A stretch of 64,000 nucleotides of DNA from Campylorhamphus procurvoides. Taxonomy: Eukaryota; Chordata; Aves; Passeriformes; Dendrocolaptidae. The translations under genes and the position numbers were made by a program. This document shows, piece after piece, positions 51,721 through 64,000 of this stretch. The DNA is taken from positions 397,461 to 461,460 of the forward strand of contig WBMV01007704.1 in the NCBI GenBank assembly GCA_013396655.1, in the 5' to 3' direction. Position 1 is the stretch's first letter. Each line of letters opens with the position of its first letter. Below the pieces are notes generated by a model. The model made no database searches. It worked only from the letters and a program-made list of their open reading frames with translations, and had not been told where the DNA came from.

Positions 51721-54700
51721 TGATTGCTGTATTGCATCTCCTGGGGATCAGACAGACTCAGGCTAACTCCCCTGCATCAGACATGCTAATACTCCTCTGC
51801 CTCTCCAGCATTTGGGTTGTTTGAACTTTTTCTCTCAGCAGCAACAATTACCCACAATACAGAGACGGCAGCCCTATTAGATCAGAAAATGACTCACTAC
51901 TGAACTAGCCCTGTCAAGCAAGATAAATACAATTTGGTTGTTAGCTAATCTATTTTTGTTTGTGTTCTCAATTCATCCAAGACACTGATTGCATTGCAGT
52001 CTACCACGCTGGCATTAAGTATATGCTGTTACAATGCTCTTTGCTTTGCGAGGAGAACATTTATGAATACAATAGCTGTATTTGTCTGTCAATATTACAC
52101 CACTGCTGACGTACCGTGCACCAGCTCTCTGGGTCATAATGTGTGCAGTAATATTTTTGGGGATTCCAGGAGTTAAATTATGGAAAGGCAGTATATAAAT
52201 TTAACAGCATTTAAGCAACTAGAAGTCTCATCTAAGAAACGCTTCTGTTATCCGCCATCTTCATCTGCCAGCTGTTCCTTCCTCCATCTCTATGACTAAA
52301 GCTTTTGTGGCTTGATACTGCATTGAACCAGCTTTGGACTTTGGTCTAAGAGGGCAGGCTCACAGGGGCTGTTTGGAGGCCTTGTAGGATGCTTTTGCAC
52401 CTCCATGCTGAACTGTGACAATGCAAGATGCTCGCAGGGGTGCTCAGCATCTCCTCCTGAAAGAATACATTCCAGCTATGTATTCACACTGCACTTCCTC
52501 TCACTTTTTTAGCTGTGTTTAGCGCTTGCTTAGACTTTGGGAAGGCTATTTATGGAAACTTAAAGTTTTCATGATAAAGAAAGTGGTTTGTCATTAGAAG
52601 AAGAGGAAACCATTGAACTTAATAACACAGAGAGAAACTTTCTTACTTGCATGGCTGGCAAATCCATGACCAGTTGCCAAACTTTGCAAAACAGTAAATA
52701 GACAAAGGTGCATGGCAAAAGGGAGGTGAAAAGCATCAAGAACCATGTTATTTCTCTCTGTGTGAACTTAATATCAAGTAAGTTGACATACTGGATAAGG
52801 CATTTATCAACTCTCACATTTCATGAAAGTCTTTACAGATTCAAGTAAAAGATCTTGCTTCAATCACCTCATGATCAAGTCTCTTTCTGAGAATCAGGGA
52901 GAGATAACTGATGATTTGTGTAGGTGGAGAAAAAATTGTGGCTTTGCAAAGTTCCATTATATATATAATAGGACTTCAATAATCAAGATTTCTGCTGCCT
53001 TTCCTAAACCTTCCTAAACCTGTGTGGAAAAGACTGAAACAAAATACTAACAATGAATTTACAGCACTCTGTAACCCAGATAGCTGTGGATATTTTTCAG
53101 GAAAGACATGAACACATACTGACCATGCATCACTGTTTACCCTCTACTATGGTCCTTTGGGTCTTCTGTTGTATTTTTACTGATTGTGAGAAATTCTTGC
53201 AGAGCCTACTGGTTAATCATGATAGGTTACAAGCTGTTAAGTGATGTGGGAAACCATTGCAAAGATACTTAGCTGAGACAGTGAGGCTGCATTGTGTGTC
53301 TAAGCTCTTTCCATCTGATAGCCCTATCCCTTGGTATGGGCTGTGTGGGAGCCTGCAGCTCCTATCAGCCTGAGCTGATGGTTCATACCACATTTCTCAG
53401 GCAGATGATTCTCTCTGGCAGATCTAACCCCTAGGCTAGACAAGACTCAGAGGATGGGATGAAAATGAGTGAAGTAACTTCTATTCTGCTTCTTGAGTAT
53501 ATAACAGTGCATTGTACTGCTTGTCAGGTACACTCTGAGACAATAGCTAATTTTTCAGATATATAGCACAAGATATCATCATGATTATCCTTACTATTAT
53601 TATGTGATATCATTTAAACTAGTCCAAAATTGCATACCTGGGTGTAATTCCATCTCTCTCTTGATCAGCTGAGCCAGACAGATGAGATAACTATGCCACA
53701 AGTGAAGCCGGGGCCCCAAGCTGGTTGGGCTCCATCAGCTTGGAAGAAAAGGCAGCAGGGTTTTTAAACTCTCTTCTGCCAGAAGGGCAGGAAAGAAGAT
53801 CCAGCTTGAGTTGAGAATTTGGCTTTCTTAGCAAGAAGATGCACTGGAGCACAAGAGACTTGGTGTTTCCATCCAGCCCCATTGGACTGGGGCCTGAAAT
53901 GTCCCATCCTCAGTCCCAGGGAGGTGGCTGGAAACATTGTGCAGTCCTCAGTCTGGAAATTAAAAGACAGCACCATCTGAAACAGCCGCAAGTGGCCACT
54001 GCCAGAGACAAAATGCTGAACTTGACAGTTCAAAGTGGGGTAACAGACATGTGGTCTGATCCTTACCCTCTTCCAACTCCTGCCTGCACTTCCTAATAGG
54101 TAAATCTCCAGGGTAGCTTCTCCTAAGGGTGACTTCTAAAAGGATGGATGCCTTAGGGGCTGCCTGTTAGGCATGCAATGAAAACCTACATCTGGCTTGG
54201 CAGGTCTCCTCCTTATCTTCAGGCAGATATCATCAAAGGTCTCAGTCCACTCTGGTTTGGGACCCATTCTCAGTAGGCAGTGAGAGAGTTGTGAAATTGG
54301 GTGACACTTGAATTTTTAGATGGGTTTAGGCACTGATGTGACTCCCAGAGCAGCCAGTCACTGTCCTAAGGGGGTTTGGTTCCTCTTCATCAGTGGCAAA
54401 TCCTGACTGACCCCAGCCACTAAATCCTGCTCAGAACAAAAGGAGCTGAGGTTTTCTTGCAGATCTGTGAGAGAGCCCTCCTGAAGCAAAGCACTCTGAC
54501 TTTTCCTTTGGTTGTTGGTATTTTAAATAATACTTTATTGCTGCTGCGTTTCTGCTGTAGGGGTAATAATCACCAGTCAAAAAATTATTTGCATAGCACA
54601 GAGGGTAGGCCAGGACCAAGGGAAGCTGCACTTGCAAATTCCACACATTGCACTAGAATTTTCACTTCTTAGTGCAGGAACTGTGTACTCAGAGTCCTGC

Positions 54701-55509
54701 TGGGATTTTTGTCAAGGCAGACAAGAGCATTATGAGGATGGGAGAAATCTTCTAGGAGTACAGTACTACACTGCAATTATCAACAGGGCTGCTGAGTACT
54801 AAAAAGTCAGGCATGAGTCAGTGAAAATCATCAGCAGTGCTAGAAAAAAGCAAAGGGGTTAAAATGGCTCCTGTTCAAAAAGAATGCAAGACCTCAGTGA
54901 GCAAAGTCCTTCAGCCCAGCCATCGCCAACACCCTTTATTTCTGCAGGGAAGCCATGCTGAGATTTGAAATATTTTTTTCTCCCAGATACTACATTCAGA
55001 ATTAAAATTCTGCTTTTGCATTCTGGCCCTTGATCTTCCCCGGACACTTTTCACCAGAGATGGAATTGGCTCCTATGTCTTTGGAGGACAGTATCCTGAC
55101 CTGTGCTGAGGAGCTGCCATGCCCTGCCCTGGAGCACGTCAGTGGTGCTGTGTTGGATTAGTGTGTGAAGGGCAGTAGGATGCTCTGGGAGGAAGTTTAC
55201 TATAAACTACTGGTATCAGCTGCCTCTGCTGTAGATCTGTGTTAAAATCAGCAGCTTTCTGCAGAAGAAAATTTGCAAGGATGTCTCTGTGGGCTCCTGA
55301 GAGCTCCAGGGAAAGCTGAGAAATGAACCCAAGGCGGAGGATGGTAACTCTGTGGTATAAATGAAACTAACACATATTTTCACCTACATTTTTGTGTCCA
55401 CTGAAATATTTTCAACTGCGAAAGCATCAGCAGGGAAGAATATGACTTAAATTCCTCTTTATGCAGTGGGAACTGTTATAGTAAGGGGAAATCAAGACAT
55501 GACCTTTTA
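51721..55509. other. Gene-free stretch
   Basis: No supported gene. It contains a 10-bp tandem TTCCTAAACC pair at 53001-53020. Open frames stay under 90 codons. Confidence 0.5.
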
Positions 55510-55571
55510 TAGCATTTGGACTTGATGATCTTAATGGTCTTTTCCAACCTAAATGATCCTATGATTCTATA
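55510..55571 (+). mobile_element. CR1 LINE 3' terminus
   Basis: The sequence TTGGACTTGATGATCTTAAT, GGTCTTTTCCAACCTAAATG and ATCCTATGATTCTAT is the diagnostic CR1 3' end (GGACTTGATGATCT, then TCCAACCT, then the ATTCTATG terminal repeat). Only about 60 bp remain; a 5'-truncated or eroded copy. Confidence 0.9.
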
Positions 55572-58448
55572 AAATCATCAGCAGAGCCATGATCAGGAGA
55601 TAACAAAAAAAAAGCACACCAAAGTCCCAATTCTTTGGCACTTACAAGCTGAATTAAAGGGTAATGTAATCAAGCCAGTGATTAATCATAAACTTTTTAT
55701 CAATGGGGATGATGCATTTTCCCGCCACAGACTCCAGCTCACATTTTGCTATCACTATAACTTCATCAAGTATATGCACTTAGTCTTTCCCCACTTGCCT
55801 CACACGAGTCTGAAATAGCTTCATGAGAGCCTGTGGAACTATACCAGGGTAAAATCAGCTCAAGAAGACAATTGCAAGGTAAATGGATCCCTTCCTTAAA
55901 CTCCAATACCTACAGAGAGCCAAAGAAATGGATCTGGATCCATATTCCTGCCAGGTGATAAGAAACGTTTTATGGCACAAGTAGTGCATTGCTTTGCAGA
56001 TAAACTACATGTTCCTTAAGGACACCAAATTTATAATCCCTGAGGCAAGAGCATGCATTATCCTTGTTCCCAACAGCACACAGGGTGGCATGAAAGACAC
56101 CGGCAAGGGAAAGTCATACCCCATGCTGCTGATTAATGCTCTTACTATAATGTGAGGGAAACAGAGGGGTGGCAGTTTGCTACAGTCAGCAAGGATAAAA
56201 TGGCCAAGAGTTCACACAGTCAGATTCTCATGAAAGGAAAAGAACAGCCTGCCCAATCCCTTCCTATAGGTTTCCTCACGCCGTCACAGCGAGGTTAAGC
56301 CAGTCTATGTAGGAACATAAACACAGTCAGAACATCACATATGGCAGCAAACAAAGCCTGGGGTGGGAAACACCTCTAACTTAGAGTATCTGCTGCTGTA
56401 AGAGGGTCTCTATAAAAGACTCCCATGCTGTAGCCTTAAACCTTAATGGTCTGTGAAAGTTATCATGGAATGTTTCTAACATTCAGTTTCATTCTGACGG
56501 GACTTTATGATCTGTATTACAGGAGAATACTGTTAAGCTAATCATACTTATAACAAACCTTTGTAATATAATAGCACCTAACATTTTGAGCAAGGCACAA
56601 CTTGACTTTTCATAAATACAGAAAAAAAAGCTTTTACCAAGGTTATTTTCCTATTGCTTCCCCAAGTCCCTCTGTTAGAGCAGCTAAAGGGCCATCATTT
56701 CTTGATTTCTACAGACGGAATGGTGGAACAGATTCTTGGCTTCCCAGGGCCTCATTCTGCACTTTTTTATTCCCAGGAACAGTCTCTTCAGGCATTATCA
56801 ACTTGCCTTTTCCTTTTTAAGGCATGCCTGGTATAAGTCATGTCTGAAATATAATTCCTTATTTCTGCTACTGATGACAGCTTAAATTATTAAAAGTAAT
56901 TTTAAAGTTCTTTTAAGGTTTCTCATTTTCATATTATTGTTATTTTTCTTTATGCATTTCATTCAGTTCTGGTAGCAGAAGGAGCATTATTAGAGTCACT
57001 TTTTCCTTCTGTTCACTAAAACTAATTCTACTCTGGTTGCTTTTGATGAGCAGTTAAAAGAAAAGGAAACAAAAATACAGGTAGTAAGTACTCTGAAACT
57101 CCGACAGTATATACCTAAAGAAGAAACTGAATTTGTGCCATAACATTGTCAAGAAGGGCCCTTTAAGCTTGAAACAGGAGCAGATTCTTTTAAACTTTCC
57201 CAGAGAATAGCAGTGACCTTGCAGATCAGATAACCCATGGTCTACAAGAGTTCAAATATGTCATCAAGACTTTATTTTACCACTTGATGTTCCTTGGCCC
57301 AGTTGCTTCAACCAGGCTGATTTCACTACCCCTCAAAGGAAACCCCCACAACCAGAACCAACGTCAGCAGAGCAGAGCTGGAGACATAGCAGGAGCAGGG
57401 ATGAATTACACAGGCCAGATTTTTGTTGGGTGACTCTAATCTGATGGGTACAATATATTAAAACCAATGGAAACATTTGATTAAAAACATGCTAGATCTT
57501 TGCATGGAGTCTTATCACAAAGCTGTCACAGGCAGGCAGCCAAGTGCTCAGCAGCAGCACAAATGGCCATGAGAGAAATCCACAGGCCCTAGTCTTTCTA
57601 CTTCCACAGAAAAGGTAACTCAGAAAGATGCCTAGGATTCTCAGGCTCCACTGTCTTTAAATGTTTGCAGTGAGACTGACATATGCTATCATCACCCTTA
57701 AAACTACAGAGAACTCTGCATCATCTTCCCCAGTCCATGTGTATGTCCAGGAAGGTTTAACCTCCCCAAGAGGCCACATGCCTTGTGTCAGATCCTCCAA
57801 ACAGCCTTCTATCTCCATGGTTTTATTCCAGAAAACTGTCAATCAGTCTTTCACGAGACAGCACAGTCCTCCTGCTTGTGGCTAAACCTTCACAGAGGGC
57901 CACACAGAAGCGGGGAAGCCCCAGTCCCTGTGAGGCTGGTTTCAGTGGGGTTCAGAGTGCTAGTGTGTTTTCAGGGTTTTCTGCATCCCAGTGAGAAGGG
58001 CTAACACCCCACAACACCCTGTCTTTTCTCAGCCAGCTTGATTCCACAGACACATCTGCTTTGCTGATGCCTTCCCCCCAGTGAGGATGGAAGGATGGAG
58101 GAGCCCCTAAGCACAGGAAACAAACACATCCCAGTCACCGTGAGAACTGCTCCCCTTAATTCTCCCTCTAACAGGCTGTAGCTTGTGAAATCAAACAGGG
58201 GCTGTGTGTCAGTACAAAAAACAGCTCCAGCACATCTCTGTCGATTTTAGTACTAAGAGTTTTACTTTCATTTTTTATGAGAAATGAATGCTTTTCAAAG
58301 TTGTGGAGGAAGGACCTGTTACTGTCAACAACCTGCACTGGGTTTACTGCAGCATGGGCATTTCAGGGAAGTAAACCAGGAGAAAACTAATCACTTTTTA
58401 GCAGCAACTGTCTAGACTAGTTTAGCTTTAGCTTTAAACTGTACCCTT
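55572..58448. other. Gene-free stretch
   Basis: No supported gene or intact repeat. Open frames are under 80 codons. Confidence 0.5.
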
Positions 58449-58565
58449 AGGCTCCAGTTCAGCAAGTATTTAAACATGTATTTAATTTTTAAGCATATGG
58501 GCAATTCCGGTGTACTCCCTTATTTAAATTTAGGTGCATGTTTAAGTCTTTTCCTGAATTAGCTT
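58449..58565. repeat. Ancient palindromic repeat (GATTCAGCAAGC type)
   Basis: The left half reads CCAGTTCAGCAAGTATTTAA, CATGTATTTAATTTTTAAGC, ATATGGGCAATTCC. The right half returns as CTCCCTTATTTAAATTTAGG, TGCATGTTTAAGTC, CCTGAATTAGC. It follows a palindrome I know from amniote genomes ('gattcagcaaagcacttaagcatgtgcttaac...' and its mirror around 'gtcccattgacttcaatggga'). The family name is uncertain. The copy is heavily diverged. Confidence 0.5.
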
Positions 58566-61500
58566 CTAAATCATTCACAATTTAGCCTCATTTCCATCAA
58601 TGCAAATTATTGTGCTACATCATTTGATTACTCAAGAAGTAGGAAAAAATATTCTTGGTATTTCTTGAAAAAGGTTTCCAGCTTTTATACTAACATTTTG
58701 CTGATATTCAGCTTTTTTAAACAGATCCTTCTCTAGCCTGAATTCAAAGCCAAAGCTGGGATTTGAGGAAACACTTTGTTTGTGGACAAAATATGCTTAA
58801 AATGTACACTGATTTTAAAGAGCCAAGATAAGGTGGTGGCATAGCTTTATCACGTGTTTCAAGCAAAAATGTGGCCACTCCCCTTTCCAGATCTTCCCTT
58901 TCCCAGTACAATATTTCAGGAAATTACCCACATTTCAAGACACACCATGATCACCACTCACACCATGACACCCATGGATGTCCCTAGCAGAGACCTCTGT
59001 GTTTATTTCCCATTGGAAATAAAAATTAATGTTTATCTTGTCCTTTCTTCAGGTGTTTGAAGTGCTGGATCTGTTTGCCCTCCCATTTTCCAGCTGAGAA
59101 CCTCTGGCAGTTGATCTCATCTAACTTCACTGTGTTCATCCCAATGTTCTCCCAGCCCAGTGGAACACGAGCAGGGAATGCCATGAGAGCTACCTCAGTT
59201 TTTCAGCTGCATGAGAAAGATCTTTTGAGACAGTCAAGCAAAAGGAGGTTCTAAACACACTGACTGAGCCATACCATTTTCTGAATGAGTAGGGATTGAT
59301 AAAGTCACTGAAGTCCCAAGCCAGGAATCAAGAAATCATAAATGATAAAAGGGAATTTTAAATTGAATGACATCATCTATTTAATTCTGATAGTTTTTTA
59401 AAACCAGAAATTGATGCTGCTTTGAGTTCTAGGCTCTTCATATGCCAAGGTAATGTTAAGACCACAGAAAACATCATACTTTAAGAAAAAGAAGCATCTT
59501 TGATGTAGCTGTTAATCAAAACTGGCATTCATACTTTATTTTGAGTTTTTTTACTTTAATCTCTCTGAAATGTAAAACACACTCAGAAAGACAATTTTTT
59601 TCTTTCTTTCCCCAAGAAGAAGCATCTACAGTTTAAGGTTGCAAACCTGAGCAATTTTGTAAATGATACAAACACAAATTAAATTAGCCAACAAAAGAAA
59701 TTCAACTGAGTTAAATAGGAGGTTATTATCATACCTTACATTCTCTTCTGTCCTTACCTGTAGCTCCATGAAGAGTGAGTCAGGTAAGACCTAACCAGAG
59801 AGGATGAAACTGCTGACATGGTACACTATTCCAGACATAGCAAAAGAATATAAAATAAATAATATACACAGATGCAACTCTAAAATCATGTGTTTCCCCA
59901 AAGATATCCTATTCCATACTATTTTTTAACCAAACTGAGCTGCACTTCAAGTAAATAAAAAAATACCAGTTGCCACAAGCAGCTCAAATTAAGCACAAAT
60001 ATTTCTGAAGACTTCACTAAGACTATAATCTCATCTTTCAACATTTTCAATTCTTCACTTCCTTTACTGGTTCAAGGAAACAAGTAGACCAGATTTCCCC
60101 AAATCTTGTCAACATGCAACATTATTTATATTTTTACCAATGCAACATAACTGCCGCAGATGGTAGCAAATGCTAGCACCCTGGATCCACTCATTTGGCA
60201 CAGACATGAAAGTGCATATATCCACACACAAGTCTAAAGGTGGTAGAAAACCCAGGCAAAGTGAGCTTATTTGATTGTAGTTATTACTGCTATACATTAC
60301 AGGTTCAATCCTGCTCCCTTTGATGTTGGTGGTATTACTCCCATTGAATTCATGTGCTCTGAAAAATGCATGAGTTTTGCAAATTTATCATTTTGTCATC
60401 TATGCTTCAGGTCAAAATTATAATCCAGTGGTTTAGACTTGGTTTTGAGCCAAATTATTTTTACTAAAGGTTCAAAGAATGCATATTTGTCCTTCAGAGA
60501 GGTGCCAATCCACTTTACAATCCAGGAGTAGCGTGGTTGAGGTTTTCAGAGCGGTCTGAAGGATGCAAACATCTTGCAGGTGACCACAGCAAGCCCAGCT
60601 CCCAGAGTCTCCCTGCAGCAAACAGTGAGTCCTCTTGCTTGGGGCATGACAGTGCCCACACACTTAGAAAGAGCTGTGAAAGATGTTTGTGGAACACCAG
60701 AAATGAAGGAGGCTTTCTGGGATTGTTTGTGCTACTGAACTGCAGCTCTTCCAGTGAAATATCCTAAATCCTAACCATTTACATTGTCCACTCCTCAGCT
60801 GTTAAAGGAAGCAGGTTTCTTTCTCTCCTCGTCCTTACCTTCTCTCATTCATGGTGGAGAACATCCCATGGTGAGAGATGTTATGTAGCAAGAGGTAAGT
60901 TCACCACTGTTGTTCAATCAAATGCACCCAACAGAGACATTCAAGAAATTCTGAAGCAAGGCAGAGTAGCTTCCCAAAAATGAGACTTCACTTTAAGTCA
61001 ATAGAAAGGGTGAGAGAACATGGAAACAATGTAGGTGGGTGTCAGATGTCGATATGACTTCAATTTTGAAAGCCTCTCTCTCCATCCCAAGTTAATGTAC
61101 AAGAACTGGGACCTTAGAGAAGGCAAGATGATTACAAGGGAGCCAGACACATTATTTACTAAAGAAATGACTCCTAGAACTGTCACTGACTGGAACTGGA
61201 GTTAAGAAGTGCAGAGACTGCACAGAAATATAGCACCAGAGGTTATTTGTATCACTTTTACTCCAAGGGTGGGTTGCAAACTTGCAGTGAGCAGATTTAC
61301 TACCTTCAGGCAGGTGAAGAAAGCGTGGACAGGGCAGTGGACTGACATGAGAAGTGCACTGTGTGGCTGCATAGACTTGGCTCTGGGAGAGCTGGAGAAT
61401 GGATGGTGGAGACAGTGACAAAAAACATGCCAGATCTCATTTGTATTTAGACCATGGAGTCCCAAAATAAGCTTCTATCATCACATCTTTTTACTGCACA

Positions 61501-63240
61501 GAAAAGAGCAGAGGGATGTGTGCTGATCCCTGCAGCCACCTCTCTCTGGAGCCAATGTGTTTAGGCAGGAAGCAAATCTGCCTCCACAGAGCTACCCCAT
61601 CAGCCCAGCGTACCAGAGAGTCTGCATCACCATCACTAATGCATCTTCTTATGGCACAGGGAGATAGACAAAATATAAGAAGACACCTAAGATTTTCCTG
61701 AAACAGCATTTCTATAGCATATGCGATACTGATTTACTGTCACTTATTGAGAATTATGCAAGGTACTCTGCAAAATTTGATTAGGGCTTTGCCACTAATG
61801 AGTAACACAGAGTAGAGATCCTTCCAGATCTGTCGCCCCACCCCAAGCACATCATCACATCAGCAATCTGCTCTGTGACAGCAACCCAAAAACTGCTGAC
61901 TTCAGTGGGAGCAGAACTGAACCTATAGTCACCATAAAACATTTCCCTGTGAGTTTTTTTGTTTTGCAATACTGAAGAAGAGGGGTGAAAAATAGTAACA
62001 CTGGGCTTCAAAACCTGCTATCAACAGGAAATTCAGCAACAAACTTCTAACAGTATTTATATATGTCTTTAAATTGCCTTACCATACTGCATAGAGCAAG
62101 TGTCAGTGTGAGGAACAGAGAAAATGTTCCTTTGCTACCTTGTAAATCAAGTTAAAATGCTCTATGTGCTAAGATGTGCTTTTTCATAGCTTACAAATCT
62201 GTATCAAACACCAGTGTCTATGTCAGTCACTTTCATGCTGATGTGTTACCAAAACACTGTCAGTTGAGCAAAACAGAAACTATAGTTGCTGTTTTCAAAA
62301 TCAAAATATTTTCCACTGAAACACTTTCACTTTGAGGATATTGCTGCTTAAGGACATTGTTTATTCACCTTGTTACTGTCTGTCAGGCTTCCTCTGGTGC
62401 CTCTCCTTCCACTGGCTCACTTCTGGCATGGCCGAACAGGTTGCTCTTCATGAAGAAAGAAATAAAACCTTGTTTCCCTACTTTTATTTCCCCTATCCTT
62501 AGCCTTTTTGCCTCTCTTCTTCACTTTCTTACCTCCAGTATCCAGGTTGTACTTGGGCTAATCCATTGGCTCTGGGTCTGTCACTGCCTATCTGGTCCCC
62601 GCAGTGACACCTCCTCACCTCAGGACACCCTGCCCATTTTCACCCTCCCTTCCTCTCCCCAGCTTGGTGATGATGGTAGTCCCACAGAAACCTTCTGTGA
62701 GTGTTGTTCCTCCAAATTCCTCATTCCACAGGCCCCACGTGGCTGCCCTGTGGTTTTGGCCATGGCTATGGTCAGCACTGGATGGAGGCAAGGACGAGCT
62801 GCCCTGTGGCCCTGCTGGAGCTCTGTAGTCACTTCTCCAGTGATGCCTCCAAGGAGCACCTCACCCATAGGAACTGTCTGTGCCAGGGACCTCCCAGATC
62901 CATGGCCTTGCACAGGGACAGCACATCCCAAAGAGGAAAACAGGATGGGAAGCTGCGCACTGCCCCACTGCAGGGGCCAGGCTGTTCTCGGGTTTCTCTC
63001 CTCAACTGAGGCTGTCCCTAGAGCCCTGGCACCCCAGAGCCCTCCCTGCTTCATCCCACCAGGGTCAGGGCACCTCCTGCCTCATTACAGGAATGGGGAG
63101 GGAGAGCAGGTGCCAGGCAGGAGAGCTGGAGCTGAGGTGCCCTGTTTGAAGACTGGGCCAGGATAAACTTGGGCTAAATCCCACTAGAGGGGAGCTGCTG
63201 CCTCCCACCCATCTGTGCCAGTTCCATGCACTCGGGGCTG
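58566..63240. other. Gene-free stretch
   Basis: No supported gene. A small old-repeat fragment lies at 60304-60352. Two donor-like sites close together near 60839 (minus) and 60894 (plus) are not backed by exons. From about 62370 the DNA becomes GC-richer toward the right-edge island. The 269-codon frame at 62357-63166 starts at TTG and has no domain. Confidence 0.5.
60304..60352. repeat. Possible ancient palindromic repeat fragment
   Basis: TTCAATCCTGCTCCCTTTGA, TGTTGGTGGTATTACTCCCA, TTGAATTC resembles the old amniote palindrome with 'aatcctgctcccattgaagtcaatgg...' and its mirror. The match is short and eroded. Confidence 0.35.
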
Positions 63241-63727
63241 TTCTCACAGAATCCTGGAATCACTACGGTTGGAAGGGGATCATCCAGTCCAATCCCTCTG
63301 CCAGGGCAGAGTCACCCGGAGCAGGTGACAGGAATGCATTCCAGGTGGGTTTTGGAATATCTCCTGAGAGGGAGACTCCAAGACCTCCCTGGGCAGCTGT
63401 TCCAGTGCTCTGCCACCTTCAGCTTAAAGAAGTTCTTTGTTAAGGTGAAACTCCCTGTGTTTTAGTTTATGGCCATTATTTCTCATCCTGTCCCTGGGCA
63501 TCACCAAAGAGTTTGGCACCACACTCCTGGCACCTGCCCTGGAGATATTTATATGCATTAATGAGATGCCCTTCTAGTTTTCTCTTCTCCAGACTAAACA
63601 GGCAGTCTCTCCTCATCAGAGAGATGCTCCAGACTTCTCATCATCTTCGAGGTCTCCGCTGGACCTTCTCCAGCATCTCTCCGTCTTTCTTGCACTGAGG
63701 AGCACAAAACTGGACACAGCACTAGAG
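63241..63727 (-). mobile_element. CR1 LINE, about 490 bp, reversed
   Basis: The 3' end is at the left: CAGAATCCTGGAATCACTACG, GGTTGGAAGGGGATCATCCA, GTCCAATCCCTCTGCCAGGG. It continues with CTCCCTGGGCAGCTGTTCCA, TCTCTTCTCCAGACTAAACA, GAGAGATGCTCCAG, TCATCATCTTCGAGGTCTCC and ends near AAAACTGGACACAGCACTAG. Order and spacing follow CR1 throughout. The internal CACCCGGAGCAGGTGACAGG and TGGAATATCTCCTGAGAGGG blocks resemble songbird-type CR1 subfamilies (from memory, not a database match). It is 5'-truncated; no reverse transcriptase frame remains. It lies within about 90 bp of the right-edge CpG island. Confidence 0.95.
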
Positions 63728-63764
63728 ACACACAGCAGGGGATGACTGGGGATGTGTGGGGGGG

Positions 63765-63810
63765 GATGTCAGGGGTGTGTGCGGGGAGATGTCAGGGGTG
63801 TGTGCGGGGG
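63765..63810. repeat. G-rich 23-bp tandem repeat (2 copies)
   Basis: Units beginning GATGTCAGGGGTGTGTGCGG at 63765-63787 and 63788-63810 are near identical. A partial GATGTGTGGGGGG precedes them. Each has several G runs, so the array could form a quadruplex. It borders the CpG island. Confidence 0.85.
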
Positions 63811-64000
63811 GGGCCGTCGTTTCCCCGATGGCGCCCCGGTGCTGCGCAGCTCTTCGCAACATTACGGCGGGCGGGCGGCACGCCAGGAATGCGCGCTCCC
63901 GGCTTCGGGGCCGCGCACCGGCGGGGCCGCGCACCGGCGGGGGCGGGATGACATCATGAGAAAGTGGCGGCGTCCCCGGCAGCGGGCGGGCGCCGCGGGG
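63811..64000 (+). promoter_or_regulatory. CpG island edge with promoter motifs
   Basis: The segment is very GC-rich and dense in CpG (GCGCGC, GGCGGGCGGGCGGC and the like) and runs off the window. It includes an Sp1-type GC box GGGGGCGGGA (63938-63947), a CRE/ATF-like TGACATCA (63949-63956) and a 16-bp GC repeat at 63911-63942. Such a cluster in bird DNA usually marks a housekeeping or developmental promoter. Transcription to the right is assumed because the motifs precede the richest part. No start codon can be assigned in the visible part. Confidence 0.7.
63911..63942. repeat. 16-bp tandem repeat in the CpG island
   Basis: CCGCGCACCGGCGGGG at 63911-63926 is repeated exactly at 63927-63942, directly before the GC box. 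Confidence 0.9.

Noticed and set aside
60833..60900. Divergent pair of donor sites, one after a CCACCATGA start context on the minus strand
   Set aside because: The implied first coding exon is only four full codons, with no island or upstream signal. Such sites are expected by chance in 64 kb.
62357..63166. Longest open frame of the window (269 codons, plus strand)
   Set aside because: It starts at TTG rather than ATG, lies in GC-rich DNA where stops are rare, shows no domain, and overlaps similar long frames in other frames and on the other strand.
63226..63698. Short frames near 63.2-63.7 kb
   Set aside because: They lie within the reversed CR1 copy and do not match its coding sense.
1..64000. 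Endogenous retrovirus, CRISPR array, tRNA, rRNA or bacterial-type operon
   Set aside because: I saw no paired LTRs, no retroviral or transposase frames, no spaced direct repeats, no tRNA or rRNA signature and no closely packed genes.

Overview
The window looks like vertebrate, and specifically avian, genomic DNA. The clearest evidence is three copies of the bird LINE CR1. They lie at about 26.1 kb, 55.5 kb and 63.2-63.7 kb. The last is about 490 bp long, and its internal text resembles the CR1 subfamilies I associate with songbirds. Four decayed MIR-type SINEs, several ancient palindromic repeats, A+T-rich base composition, CpG depletion outside three islands, and unresolved bases (one N at 36907, five at 38045-38049) fit the same picture. 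Nothing suggests a bacterial, phage or viral genome: there are no operons, ribosome binding sites, CRISPR arrays or insertion sequences.

Most of the window is a gene desert, either intergenic or one very long intron. No protein-coding gene can be assigned with confidence. Open frames reach at most 269 codons, many of the longer ones start at non-ATG codons, and none shows a domain I recognise. The places most likely to matter are: (1) an isolated CpG island at about 41.19-41.71 kb, with a near-perfect minus-strand splice donor just beyond it (exon end at 40985), which could be the first exon of a leftward transcript; (2) a minus-strand segment at 15798-15958 that looks like a last coding exon, with a pyrimidine-rich acceptor followed by 52 complete codons and a stop, and which could belong to the same leftward unit; (3) a CpG-enriched block at 51.19-51.72 kb; (4) the start of a strong CpG island at 63.81-64.00 kb with an Sp1-type GC box and a CRE/ATF-like site, probably the promoter of a gene lying mostly beyond the right edge; (5) an AT-rich, TAAT-motif-rich block at 20.86-21.2 kb that reads like a conserved non-coding enhancer.

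The rest is old repeats and low-complexity sequence: microsatellites, poly-A/poly-T tracts, A/C-rich and G/T-rich tracts, a 41-bp tandem duplication at 9.87 kb, a 23-bp duplication inside a CR1 copy, two perfect short hairpins (3.66 and 5.16 kb), and a G-rich 23-bp repeat beside the right-edge island. All regulatory and exon calls are inferences from sequence pattern. Cross-species alignment and RNA data would decide them.
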